Positions 37,923 through 48,147 of a DNA stretch of 64,000 nucleotides are shown here, piece by piece. The translations under genes and the position numbers were made by a program. The stretch's first letter is position 1. Each line of letters opens with the position of its first letter. Source of the stretch: Mesorhizobium sp. M2A.F.Ca.ET.046.03.2.1 (GTDB lineage Bacteria > Pseudomonadota > Alphaproteobacteria > Rhizobiales > Rhizobiaceae). The notes under the pieces were generated by a model. That model made no database searches. It was not told the DNA's origin and worked only from the letters and a program-made list of their open reading frames with translations. The stretch spans positions 5,630,001 through 5,694,000 of the forward strand of contig NZ_CP034449.1 of NCBI RefSeq assembly GCF_003952425.1, given 5' to 3'.

Positions 37923-39149
37923 ATGAGCAGATCCTACGACATCGCGATTGCCGGCGCCGGGCCGGCCGGATTGGCCGCGGCGCTCTATCTCACGCGGGCG
38001 GGGCACAAGGTCACCATCTTCGAGCGCTTCGACGCGCCGAAGCCTGTCGGCTCCGGCCTCATCCTGCAGCCGACCGGGCTGACAGTCCTCGCCGATCTCG
38101 GCCTGCTCGATGACATTCTTTCGCTCGGCAGCCGTATCGAGCGGCTGCACGGCACCGACGCCCAGACCGGGCGCACGGTGCTCGAAGTCCGCTACGACGC
38201 GCGGCGCGGCCGTCGCTTCGGCCTCGCGGTGCATCGGGCGGCGCTGTTCGGCGTGCTCCATCGCGCCGCCTTGCGCGAAGCGATCGCCATCGAGACCAAT
38301 GTCGAGGTCGAGACACCGGAGACGACCGAGCGCGCGACGCTGGTCTGCGCCAACGGCAAGCGGCTCGGGCCGTTCGACCTCATTGTCGATGCCAGCGGCG
38401 CGCGCTCGAAACTGCGGCACTATCTCGGCGATGCCGCCATGCCGCGACCGCTCGCCTATGGCGCGTTCTGGGCGTCGCTCGGCTGGCGGGGCGGCTTTGA
38501 CAGAAGCGCGCTGCTGCAGCGCTACGACAAGGCAAGCATCATGGTCGGCGTGCTGCCGATCGGCCGGCCGGAGCCTGGCGCGCAAGACATGGCGGCCTTC
38601 TTCTGGAGCCTCAAGCCGGCCGACGCCGAACGAGTGAAGGCCGAGGGGCTCGAAGCATGGAAGGCGAGAGTGATTTCCGTCTGGCCGGAATGCGAGGTTT
38701 TCACCAGCCAGATCGACAGTTTCGAGCAGCTCTCGCTCGCCCGTTACGGCCATCACACGATGAGACTGCCGGCAGGCCGGCGGCTTGCGGTTATCGGCGA
38801 CGCCGCGCATTCGACCAGCCCGCAACTCGGGCAAGGCGCGAACATGGCGCTGCTCGACGCCGCCGCGCTCAGCCATGCGCTTGCGCGGGCGGACAGCCTC
38901 GACGACGCGCTGGCGACTTATGCCAGCGCACGCCGTTGGCATGTGCGCGTGTTCCAGGCATTGTCACTGTCGCTGACGCCGTTCTACCAGTCGGACTCCG
39001 CAGCTTTGCCCTTTGTCCGCGACCGCATGGTGGCGGCGCTGGCGTGTATCCCGCCGGGGCCGCAATTCCTCGCCGCCATGGTCGCCGGAACGGTCATCGA
39101 CCCGTTCAGGCGGATCGGGCTTGCGGAGTTTCAGTGGCCTGCCGCCTGA
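37923..39149 (+). CDS. FAD-dependent aromatic-type monooxygenase
   Basis: 408-residue group A flavoprotein of the PHBH/UbiH fold. FAD site IAGAGPAGLAAALYLTRAGH, the second dinucleotide region FDLIVDASGARSKLR, and the C-terminal GDAAHSTSPQLGQGANMALLDA. It probably hydroxylates an aromatic or related compound with NAD(P)H. Start ATG 37923 places the FAD motif at residue ~7. The 3' end overlaps that of the convergent glutathione transferase gene by 44 bp. Confidence 0.85.
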   Translation: MSRSYDIAIAGAGPAGLAAALYLTRAGHKVTIFERFDAPKPVGSGLILQPTGLTVLADLGLLDDILSLGSRIERLHGTDAQTGRTVLEVRYDARRGRRFGLAVHRAALFGVLHRAALREAIAIETNVEVETPETTERATLVCANGKRLGPFDLIVDASGARSKLRHYLGDAAMPRPLAYGAFWASLGWRGGFDRSALLQRYDKASIMVGVLPIGRPEPGAQDMAAFFWSLKPADAERVKAEGLEAWKARVISVWPECEVFTSQIDSFEQLSLARYGHHTMRLPAGRRLAVIGDAAHSTSPQLGQGANMALLDAAALSHALARADSLDDALATYASARRWHVRVFQALSLSLTPFYQSDSAALPFVRDRMVAALACIPPGPQFLAAMVAGTVIDPFRRIGLAEFQWPAA

Positions 39150-39825
39150 TGATCCCGGATAAATAGGATCCCTTTGCCTGCAGAAAGGCATGCAACCGCC
39201 GCGGATAGTCCGCGCCGACCGCCTCCTTGACCGATTGCCGCCTGCTCAAGGCCGCGCGCCAGGCCTGGACGAGCGGCTTGCCGTCGAGAATGCCGAAATC
39301 GCCGATGCGGTCGAAGGTGTCGAAGTAGCGGAAGATCGGCCCGTAAACGGCATCGACCAGCGAGAAGCGCTCGCCGGCGAACCACGGGCCGCTTTGCGTT
39401 GCCGGCAGTTCGGCCTCAACACGAGCGAACATCTCGAACAAGCCTCTGCTTTCGTGGAGGAACGCAGCTTCGTCGGCGGCGGAATAGAAGCGGCCTATGG
39501 CATTGAGGATGGCCGAGCCGAATTCGATCCAGGCGCGATGCCTGGCTCGCGCCAGCGGATCGGCAGGGTGCAACGGATTGGCTTCGGTCTCCTCGAGGAA
39601 TTCGAGGATGACGGCGGATTCGAAAATCACCTCCTCCGAGTGGCCGTGCCGCACGCGGAGCAGAGGCACCTTGCCGAGCGGCGATATGGCTCTGAACCAT
39701 TCCGGCTTGTCGGCAAGGTCGACATTGACCCGTTCGAGCGGCACGCCTTTCTCGGCGAGCGCAATCGCGGCGCGCTGGACGTAGGGGCAGAGGTGATGGC
39801 TGACGAGGGTGAGCCTTTCGGTCAT
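39106..39825 (-). CDS. glutathione S-transferase
   Basis: 239 residues from ATG 39825. N-terminal thioredoxin-like domain (LTLVSHHLCPYVQRAAIALAEKGVP, then PLGKVPLLRV and the glutathione-binding ESAVILEFLEE) and a helical C-terminal domain (GPWFAGERFSLVDAVYGPIFRYF). The LCPYVQR segment resembles omega/lambda-type GSTs with an active-site Cys. It follows the Rieske gene with essentially no gap, so the two form an operon divergent from a MarR regulator. Likely detoxification or glutathione-dependent reduction. Confidence 0.88.
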   Translation of the reverse strand: MTERLTLVSHHLCPYVQRAAIALAEKGVPLERVNVDLADKPEWFRAISPLGKVPLLRVRHGHSEEVIFESAVILEFLEETEANPLHPADPLARARHRAWIEFGSAILNAIGRFYSAADEAAFLHESRGLFEMFARVEAELPATQSGPWFAGERFSLVDAVYGPIFRYFDTFDRIGDFGILDGKPLVQAWRAALSRRQSVKEAVGADYPRRLHAFLQAKGSYLSGIIRRQATETPQARSA

Positions 39826-39826
39826 C

Positions 39827-40132
39827 TCACTCTCCCCAGACATAGTTGAGCGCGCCATCGTCGACGCGGGTCGACAGGAACATCAGGCGCGAGCCTTTCG
39901 GCGCCGGTCCTTCGAGACGCTCGCCGCTTTCCATGTCGAATTTCGCGCCGTGCCATTGGCAGACAAGCGTGCCGTCCTTGCAGTCCAGCGGTCCGCCGAA
40001 ATGCAGGCAGACATTGGCCGCGGCGCGGATGCGTTCGCCGCTGCGCCAGACATGGACCTCGCGACCGAAGAAGTGCGCGATCAGGCTGCCGGCCTGCGGG
40101 ATGTCGGCGATCTTGCAGATTTCATGTTTCAT
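39827..40132 (-). CDS. Rieske [2Fe-2S] ferredoxin-like protein
   Basis: 101-residue Rieske protein from ATG 40132 (AAGGAAC ribosome site). The iron-sulfur ligands are clear: C-L-H followed 15 residues later by C-Q-W-H (CLHFGGPLDCKDGTLVCQWH). Such small proteins carry electrons to oxygenases. First gene of a two-gene operon with the GST. Its promoter region carries three palindromes, so MarR control is likely. The oxygenase partner is not obvious; the flavin monooxygenase next door is convergent. Confidence 0.88.
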   Translation of the reverse strand: MKHEICKIADIPQAGSLIAHFFGREVHVWRSGERIRAAANVCLHFGGPLDCKDGTLVCQWHGAKFDMESGERLEGPAPKGSRLMFLSTRVDDGALNYVWGE

Positions 40133-40148
40133 CAGAAAGTTCCTTGTT

Positions 40149-40209
40149 GATGCAATTGCATCTATATGGATGCAAATGCATCGATCGTCAAGCTTGATGC
40201 AGTTGCATC
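40149..40209. promoter_or_regulatory. three MarR-type operator palindromes
   Basis: GATGCAATTGCATC (40149-40162), GATGCAAATGCATC (40169-40182) and GATGCAGTTGCATC (40196-40209). All share GATGCA-NN-TGCATC, with start spacings of 20 and 27 bp. They lie between the divergent Rieske and MarR genes and probably mediate both autoregulation and control of the Rieske-GST operon. Confidence 0.85.
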
Positions 40210-40228
40210 TATCGACTAGGCTGCGCCG

Positions 40229-40684
40229 ATGACGAAGACGTCGCCATCGCCGGAAGCCATTGCAGCCTGGGCGCGCCTCGTGCGGGTCTCGCGCCAACTG
40301 GTCGAGAGGACCGAGGACGCGCTGAAGGCAAACGGCCTGCCGCCGCTCGCCTGGTATGACGTGCTGCACGAACTCGCCGAGGCGGGCGAGGGCGGGCTAA
40401 GGCCGTTCGAGCTGATCGATCGCGTGCTGCTGGCGCAGTACGGCGTCTCACGACTGCTGGCCCGGCTGGAGGCGGATGGCCTGGTCGAAAAGCTGCCCGT
40501 CTCCGACGATGGCCGCGGGCAGACCGTTCGCATCACGGCAAGCGGCCGGGAGATGCGCCGCCGCATCTGGGCGGTCTATGGCGCTTGCATCGCCGATCGA
40601 ATGGACGGCAGGCTTTCAGCCCAGGACCTGAAGACCTTGGCCAGCCTGCTCGGACGGCTGCGCGATCCGCCGGCCAGCGACTAG
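40229..40684 (+). CDS. MarR-family transcriptional regulator
   Basis: 151 residues. Winged-helix core LPPLAWYDVLHELAEAGEGGLRPFELIDRVLLAQYGVSRLLARLEADGLVEKLP with the wing DDGRGQTVRITASGR. Dimerisation helices flank it. It probably binds the three palindromes immediately upstream and represses the divergent Rieske-GST operon until an aromatic or electrophilic ligand is present. Confidence 0.9.
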   Translation: MTKTSPSPEAIAAWARLVRVSRQLVERTEDALKANGLPPLAWYDVLHELAEAGEGGLRPFELIDRVLLAQYGVSRLLARLEADGLVEKLPVSDDGRGQTVRITASGREMRRRIWAVYGACIADRMDGRLSAQDLKTLASLLGRLRDPPASD

Positions 40685-40762
40685 CTGGCGAGGCTCGCTG
40701 CTCCGCCGGTCATTTTTCGCGGCAGCCCCTTGCATCGGAAACAGGAATGCGCAATAAGCCGA

Positions 40763-40777
40763 ACCGTAACGTACGGT
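40763..40777. promoter_or_regulatory. candidate TetR operator
   Basis: ACCGTA-ACG-TACGGT, a perfect 6-3-6 dyad, 35 bp before the TetR start codon at 40812. Suitable for autoregulation. Confidence 0.6.
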
Positions 40778-40811
40778 ACGCCTCTGGGCTATCGGAAAAC
40801 CGGGAAAGACC

Positions 40812-42510
<1,699 letters not shown>

Positions 42511-42567
42511 GGCGATCCACGTCTTTTGCCTGCGCGTCCTCGGGCTTTGCCCTGCGGCGCGCGGGTA

Positions 42568-42606
42568 ATCGCGAAGAACAAGCTGGTCGACAAGGCCAAG
42601 AACTAA
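42568..42606 (+). repeat. duplicated 3' tail of ilvC
   Basis: 39 bp encoding [16 protein letters not shown], matching the true ilvC end at 42472-42510 except for three bases, all silent (GCC/GCG, GCG/GCC, TGA/TAA). It is separated from the first copy by 57 bp of unrelated sequence. It has no start codon and is probably a recombination scar. Confidence 0.9.
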
Positions 42607-42631
42607 TTCGCAATTTCATAGATGCTCGGAG

Positions 42632-42661
42632 AAGCCGGCGGATCGATCCGCCGGCTTTTTC
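42632..42661. terminator. rho-independent terminator after ilvC
   Basis: Perfect 26-bp palindrome (42632-42657) with core GCCGGCGGATCGATCCGCCGGC and a T tract to 42661. Oriented for ilvC, it can also serve the convergent PilZ gene. Confidence 0.88.
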
Positions 42662-42692
42662 TTTGCGAGATCGACGGCAGTGCCGCCGCAGC

Positions 42693-42977
42693 TCAGCCGT
42701 AGTGCCAGTGTGGCTTGGGCTCGGTGCCGGTGAACTCGACGCCGATGCGGTCCTCGCGGCGCCAGCGCACCACGGCCCTGTAGCCGATGCCATCGACCGG
42801 CACATAGAGCAGGAATTCATCCGGCACGCGTGCGTCGATCGGCACTTTCAACTCCGCGCCGTTCGAATGCATGTTGCGTACCGTGCACGTCACCTCGGAA
42901 TTGTTGATGCCGGTCAAGATCGCCGCGCCCTTCAGGACGCGTTGGCGGCGTTGGATTCTGAGTTCGTTTTCGGCCAT
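42693..42977 (-). CDS. PilZ-domain protein
   Basis: 94 residues from ATG 42977; upstream in-frame ATGs near 43019 and 43034 are possible. One PilZ domain: RRQRVLKGAAIL with the c-di-GMP-binding RxxxR (RRQRV), then NMHSNGAELKVP in place of the consensus (D/N)xSxxG. The first arginine motif is good and the second fits (N-M-H-S-N-G). Likely a c-di-GMP responsive effector. The diguanylate cyclase at 10.8 kb is a possible but unproven source of ligand. Confidence 0.82.
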   Translation of the reverse strand: MAENELRIQRRQRVLKGAAILTGINNSEVTCTVRNMHSNGAELKVPIDARVPDEFLLYVPVDGIGYRAVVRWRREDRIGVEFTGTEPKPHWHYG

Positions 42978-43143
42978 TGCAGGGTACGTTCTGGCGAATT
43001 TTTCGCTGCGAATCGGCATGTGAAGCACCGACATGGATGAATAGGCGCCGCTGATGAATTTAGGGTTATCAAGGTCGCGGCACAGGGTTGCGGCATAATA
43101 AAACGGCGCCGCGAAGGGCGCCGTTTCTGTGCCAGCAGGCCGC

Positions 43144-43749
43144 TCAGATATAGGGCGAAATGCACTGCCGGCGCGGGCCGTAGTTGGGCTGGAACGTGTT
43201 GTCCCAGGCCCGATAAGACCGGTAGCGGTCGTAGCACCATTGGACATGGGCCCTGGAAAGCTGCTCCGTCCGGTAAATGCGCCGCGGCTGAACATAGCGC
43301 GGATAGGGGTCGTAATAGTAAGGATCGTAGTAATTGTTGTAGGCCAAGCTGCCCAAGCCAAGGCCAAGGCCCAGCCCCAGGATCGCGGCCTCGCTGTCGC
43401 GGAAGTGCCGGCGGTGATGGTGCCGCCAGCGCCAGTCGCCATCGCCATTCCACCTGTCTCTGTCCCAGTTGCGGTCCCAGTTGCGGGAGAAGTGCCGGTT
43501 GCCGTCGCGTCTGACATCGCGGCCGCGCCACTCGCCGCCGCGCCGCCAGCGCCAGTCATACATCTGCGGCGAGTAGTTGTTGCCGCCAGCCCAACTGTCG
43601 CGGACGGGGACGATCGTGGGTGCCACCGCGCTGGTGGCGGTCGAGAAATCGGGCTGCAGGATCGGGCCGGCCACCGACGGCGCGGTCACGCCGGCAACGA
43701 GCCCCAGGGCCAAAAGCCCGGATCTGAAGGAAGAAAACAGCGGTTTCAT
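43144..43749 (-). CDS. BA14K-family secreted protein
   Basis: 201 residues from ATG 43749 with TTGGAG 6 bp upstream. Signal peptide ([24 protein letters not shown]), an Arg/Trp/Asp-rich middle ([27 protein letters not shown]), a Gly-Leu hydrophobic stretch ([15 protein letters not shown]), a Tyr-rich part, and the BA14K ending ([29 protein letters not shown]). The family was described in Brucella as immunoreactive and lectin-like. Envelope or periplasmic location. Confidence 0.83.
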   Translation of the reverse strand: MKPLFSSFRSGLLALGLVAGVTAPSVAGPILQPDFSTATSAVAPTIVPVRDSWAGGNNYSPQMYDWRWRRGGEWRGRDVRRDGNRHFSRNWDRNWDRDRWNGDGDWRWRHHHRRHFRDSEAAILGLGLGLGLGSLAYNNYYDPYYYDPYPRYVQPRRIYRTEQLSRAHVQWCYDRYRSYRAWDNTFQPNYGPRRQCISPYI

Positions 43750-43914
43750 TTCACTCTCCAAGGAGTAAAGGCCCCACGCCCAGAGCACCCCGGGAATGGG
43801 CTATTGTTGGAACTTTTCGTCTGAACGGAAGATGAACGGAAAGGTTCCATCAACCATGACGAGCATACGCCCGGCTCTTGTTTTCGGCCTCGCTTGCGCG
43901 CAAAGGTCACCGCC

Positions 43915-45027
43915 ATGTCGCTCCGCCTCGCCACCTTCAATGTCGAGAACCTGATGAACAGGTTCGATTTCTCGGGCTATCGCAACCAGCTCAATGAAGA
44001 CCGCACGCTGGCGCTGTTCGACATCCAGAGCGAGGCGGAATACCGGATCCTCGAGCAGGCCCGCGCGATCGCCCAGTCCGACGACACCCGCCAGTTGACG
44101 GCGCTCGCCATCGCGGCCACACGCGCGGACATCATCTGCATGCAGGAGGTCGACAATATCGAGGCGCTGAAGGCGTTCGAATATGGCTATCTGTTCAAGA
44201 TGATCGGGCAGGGCTACCGTCAGAAATACACCACGGCCGGCAACGACTCCCGCGGCATCGATGTCGCAGTGATGATGCGCAACGAGACCATGCAGGGCCA
44301 GCCGATCGAATTCGTGCGCATGACGAGCCACGCCTATGTCACGTTCGAGCGGTTCGGCCTCTTCACGCCGGAGCTTGCGGGGCTCGGGCATGTGGCCAGC
44401 GATCGCATCTTTCGGCGGGACTGCCTGGAGGTCGACCTCACTGTCGGCGGCGTGCCGCTGACACTCTATCTCGTGCATTTCAAGTCGATGGGCTCGCCGC
44501 GCAACGGGCTGGACGGCCGCGAGGCGACAATGCCGCTGCGCATGGCCGAGGCGCAGGCCGTGCGCCGCATCATCGAGGAGCGTTTCGGCAAGGACCATGC
44601 CGCCGACAAGCGCTGGGCGATCTGCGGCGATATGAACGATTACCGGCAGCGTGTCAGGATCGAGGGCGACAGCTTCGACGGCTATCGCTTCGAGGTCGTG
44701 GATGAAGCCCAGTCCTCGATCAACGTGCTGACCGCCGGCGGCTTTTGCGAGAATGTCGTCGAGCGGCGGCCGGAGATGGACCGCTGGAGCTTCTACCACA
44801 CGCGCGGCCCGGAGGAGCGGCATCTCTGCCAGCTCGATTACATCCTGCTGTCGAAGGCACTGGCGGCGAAGAACGCGACCGCCGTGCCCGACATCATCCG
44901 CAACGGCCAGCCCTGGCGCACCATCTTCCCGGCGGGCCAGGAGGTCGAGCGCTTTCCGCGCGCCGGCTGGGACAGGCCGAAAGCGTCGGACCATTGCCCC
45001 GTGGCAATCACATTGGACATGGCGTGA
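43915..45027 (+). CDS. endonuclease/exonuclease/phosphatase-family protein
   Basis: 370 residues from ATG 43915. The EEP fold motifs are complete: TFNVENLMNRFD, CMQEVDNIEAL (metal-binding Glu), WAICGDMNDYR, and KASDHCPVAITL (catalytic Asp-His). The insert sizes fit a phosphoesterase or a non-specific nuclease rather than ExoIII. No signal peptide. The substrate is unknown. It is followed at once by the broken NUDIX gene. Confidence 0.83.
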   Translation: MSLRLATFNVENLMNRFDFSGYRNQLNEDRTLALFDIQSEAEYRILEQARAIAQSDDTRQLTALAIAATRADIICMQEVDNIEALKAFEYGYLFKMIGQGYRQKYTTAGNDSRGIDVAVMMRNETMQGQPIEFVRMTSHAYVTFERFGLFTPELAGLGHVASDRIFRRDCLEVDLTVGGVPLTLYLVHFKSMGSPRNGLDGREATMPLRMAEAQAVRRIIEERFGKDHAADKRWAICGDMNDYRQRVRIEGDSFDGYRFEVVDEAQSSINVLTAGGFCENVVERRPEMDRWSFYHTRGPEERHLCQLDYILLSKALAAKNATAVPDIIRNGQPWRTIFPAGQEVERFPRAGWDRPKASDHCPVAITLDMA

Positions 45028-45031
45028 CCCT

Positions 45032-45762
45032 TTGAGTTTCGATCTGCCCCGCAACGTCATCCTGCCGGTCGATGCGGTCGACGTCCGCCTCGATCCCGGG
45101 CCGCACCCCTTCGCCGTCAGCAATGCGGAAGCGATTGCTGAGAACTGGCGCCAGGAGATCGCGGCCAAACCGGCGCTGTTCGACGGCACGGTGGTGCTGC
45201 TTTCCGAACTGGCATACCGCGACAGCCGCCTCGTCGGCCGCTGCCATGCGGTCAATTATTCGACCTTCATGCTGTGGCGTAAGCGACGCGAGAATTCCGG
45301 TGCCGAGCACGCCTATGCGCATGCCATGCTGGTCGCCGGGGACAATGCGCTGGTGGCGATCCGCATGGGCCGGCACACGGTCAATGCCGGCCGCGTCTAT
45401 TTCGCCGCTGGCTCGTTCGAGCCGGTCGATTTTCGCGACGGGCTGGTCGATATCGACTTCAACATGATACGCGAGGTGGGGGAGGAGACCGGGCTCGATC
45501 TTTCAGCGGCCGAGCGTGGACAGCGCTATCACGCGCTGTCGCGGCGAGCGGCACGGTGATTTTCCGCCGCTACCGTGTTGCCGAAACGGCCGACGCGCTG
45601 GCGCGGCGCATCAGCGCCTTCGTCGCCGCCGAGGCCGATCCGGAGATCGAAGGGCCAGTCGTCATCCGGCATGCCGCCGATTTGCCCGACGGGCTGATGG
45701 GGCATATGAAGCCGCTGATCGAATGGCATTTCGATGGCAGCGACAGGTTTCCTGACCCGTAG
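45032..45762 (+). pseudogene. NUDIX-like hydrolase, broken by one-base frameshift
   Basis: Frame one (TTG 45032 to stop 45557-45559) ends ...AAERGQRYHALSRRAAR. The missing C-terminus (GTVIFRRYRVAETADAL to IEWHFDGSDRFPDP) continues in a second frame to 45762. Adding one G near 45541-45546 joins the two as ALSAASGTVIFRRY. The NUDIX box is recognisable (MIREVGEETGLDL), although the upstream Glu of the consensus is not. Family members hydrolyse nucleoside-diphosphate derivatives. Either a true pseudogene or a sequencing error. Confidence 0.75.
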
Positions 45763-45784
45763 CATCAGTGTCAGCGGGTGCGCT

Positions 45785-46857
45785 CTATGGAAAGAGCGGT
45801 GGCAGCGCGTCGTCACGCGGCGCGCCTTTGCGCGTACCGCCGTCGTCCTTGTAGTAATAGCTGTAACCGTTGATGGCCGGCGCGCCGCCGAGATGCGCAT
45901 AGAGAATTCTCGCGCCTTCGGGAAAGAAGCCTTTCCTCGTCAGGTCGATCAGCCCCTGCATCGACTTTCCCTCATAGACCGGATCGGTGATCATCGCCTC
46001 GGTGCGGGCAGCCAGCCGGATCGCGTCGTTCGTTTCGTTCGATGGAACGCCATAGGCGGGATAGGCATAGTCGGGATTGATGACGATTTCGTCCTCGCGG
46101 ACGGCGCGGCCCAACCCGACGAGGGCGGCGGTGTCGTCGACGATGCGGCGGACCTGGGCGCGGGTCTGGTCGGGCGTGCCGGAGGCATCGATGCCGATCA
46201 CCCGGTCGGCGCGATCTTGAGCGGCGAAGCCGACGATCATGCCGGCCTGCGTCGAGCCGGTCACGACGCAGACGATGATGTAGTCGAATTTGAAACCGAG
46301 TTCGACTTCCTGTTTCGCCACCTCCTCGGCGAAGCCGACATAGCCCAGACCGCCGAACTTGTGCACCGAGGCGCCGGCAGGAATGGGGTAGGGCTTGCCG
46401 CCTGCATCCTTGACCGACTGGATCGCATCCTGCCAGCTCTTGCGAATGCCGATGTCGAAACCATCGTCGACGAGCCGGCTGTCGGCTCCCATCAGGCGCG
46501 TCAGCAGGATATTGCCGACCCGGTCGTAGACCGCATCGTAGTGCGGCACCCATTTCTCCTGGATGACCACGCATTTCATACCGATCTTGGCGGCCGTCGC
46601 GGCGACCATGCGCGTGTGGTTCGACTGCACGCCGCCGATCGACACCAGCGTGTCGGCGCCCGACGCGATCGCATCGGGCACGATATATTCGAGCTTGCGC
46701 AATTTGTTGCCTCCCATGGCAGCCCGGAATTGCAGTCATCACGCTTTGCATAGACCCGCACCTTGCCGCCAAGCGCCGCGCTGAGACGCGGCAGATGCTC
46801 GATCGGCGTCGGGCCGAAGGTCAGTGGATACCGTTGAAATTTTTCGAGAAGTGACAT
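45785..46857 (-). pseudogene. ACC deaminase/D-cysteine desulfhydrase-like gene, frameshifted
   Basis: PLP enzyme of the ACC deaminase family. The N-terminal frame runs from ATG 46857 (GGGAGG upstream, [22 protein letters not shown]) to DDCNSGL. The rest ([17 protein letters not shown] to the end at 45785) lies in another frame. Restoring one base near 46720 gives [17 protein letters not shown], with the PLP lysine in GGNK. Other family marks: [54 protein letters not shown] deaminase lowers plant ethylene. Some positions (VPSNET) differ from the Pseudomonas enzyme, so D-cysteine desulfhydrase activity is possible. Confidence 0.8.
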
Positions 46858-47003
46858 CGACCTGCCTCCCGCAGTGTTCGTTTGGATAGGCAAAGAATAG
46901 ACGAATTGCGGCGAAAGGTGCTCTCGAAGAGGGCCGCTGCTTTTTGGATTTCCGCAAAGAAGTGCGCTAAGGTTCATCTAATCGTCCATTGGAACCGATA
47001 AGA

Positions 47004-47478
47004 ATGGAAGAATCTTCCGATCATATTTTCGACCGCATCGACATCAAAATCCTGCGAGCCCTGCAGGCCGAGGGGCGGCTGACCAATGCCGAGCTGGCAG
47101 CGCGCGTGAATGTCAGCGCCGCCACCTGCCATCGGCACGCAACGCCTGTTCGAGGAGGGCTACATCACCGGAGTCAGGGCGGAGATCGCGCCCGCCGCGG
47201 TCGGGCTCGGCGCGCTGGTCATGGTCGGCGTCGTGCTCGATCGCTCGACACCGGAAAGTTTCGCCGCTTTCGAGGAGGCCGCCCTCAAGCTCAAGGAGGT
47301 CCTGGATTGTAATCTCGTGGCCGGCGACTTCGACTATCTGTTGAAGATACGGGTGCGCGACATGGCGGATTTCAACAAGCTGCACGGCCAGAAGCTGATC
47401 GCGTTGCCGGGCGTCCGGCAAACCAGGACCTTCTTTGTGATGAAGGAGGTCAAGGAGAACGCGCGGCTGCCGTTTTGA
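47004..47478 (+). pseudogene. Lrp/AsnC-family regulator (AcdR-like), frameshifted
   Basis: The N-terminal HTH frame (from ATG 47004, or TTG 46989: FDRIDIKILRALQAEGRLTNAELAARVNVSAATCHR) breaks near 47133. The rest (TQRLFEEGYITGVRAEIAP to ENARLPF) continues one frame on. The joined product would be a normal ~157-residue Lrp protein with a C-terminal RAM domain (LDCNLVAGDFDYLLKIRV). A two-base loss in CGGCGCACG would explain it. It is divergent from the ACC deaminase-like gene, the usual place of AcdR regulators. Confidence 0.78.
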
Positions 47479-47511
47479 CAGGCAGTCCGCGACTCCATTC
47501 TCTCGCGGCGC

Positions 47512-47754
47512 TCAGAGCCGCTCCTTCTGCGGCAATGCCTTGCGGTCATTACGCGCCGCGACGAAGAACAGGATGAAGCAGAGGCCGAGGAGCGCGCCCA
47601 TCGCCGTGCCCATCGTCTGGCCGACGACTTCCTGGAAATTGGGCGCGACGCGGTCGGGATTGGCCAGACCGAAGGGGGCCAGATACCACCAGATGCCGCC
47701 CAGGAACGCCTCGACGACAATTGCCACGAGGATTACACGCGCCTTCCTGCTCAT
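47512..47754 (-). CDS. small hypothetical inner-membrane protein
   Basis: 80 residues from ATG 47754 with AAGGGGACGG upstream. Two predicted membrane helices (VILVAIVVEAFLGGIWWYLA and MGTAMGALLGLCFILFFVA) and a basic C-terminus. Function unknown. Before the insertion at 48 kb it would have lain directly downstream of the MacB-type permease gene, in the same direction. Confidence 0.6.
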   Translation of the reverse strand: MSRKARVILVAIVVEAFLGGIWWYLAPFGLANPDRVAPNFQEVVGQTMGTAMGALLGLCFILFFVAARNDRKALPQKERL

Positions 47755-47836
47755 TTCGTCCGTCCCCTTCAAGGTTTCCCAGGAGACCGCTTTATCACCG
47801 CAGGATTTGCGGCAATAGAGCCGAGCGATGCCGGGT

Positions 47837-48082
47837 GCTATTCGTGCCGCAGCGCGTCGATCGGATCGAGGCGGGCGCCGCGCAGCGCCGGGAAGAAGCC
47901 GAACACCATGCCGATCAGCGCCGAGAAGCCGACGGCCAGCAGGATGACGGCGGGGCTCGGCGCGAACGGTATCGTCAGCGCCATCGAGGCCATGCCGGCC
48001 AGCGACAGTCCGATCAGGATGCCGATAATGCCGCCGAGCAGCGACAGCACCGTCGCCTCGACCAGGAATTGGATGAGAATGT
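47837..48082 (-). pseudogene. orphaned 3' end of the MacB-type permease gene (direct repeat copy 1)
   Basis: 246 bp almost identical (five differences by eye, at least most of them silent) to 50542-50787, the end of the intact permease gene. It encodes only the final membrane segment (VEATVLSLLGGIIGILIG to LDPIDALRHE). It has no proper start and is cut off from the rest of the gene by the inserted DNA. It marks the far boundary of the insertion. Confidence 0.92.
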
Positions 48083-48147
48083 AACGAGCGCTCTGAGATG
48101 CGTGTGCGGTCTAACAAAGGCCGCTGCCTGTCGGCCTCGGCTGGCGT

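Noticed and set aside
47838..48050. 70-residue open frame that could be called a small membrane protein
   Set aside because: It is the copied last part of the MacB-type permease gene and has no start signals of its own.
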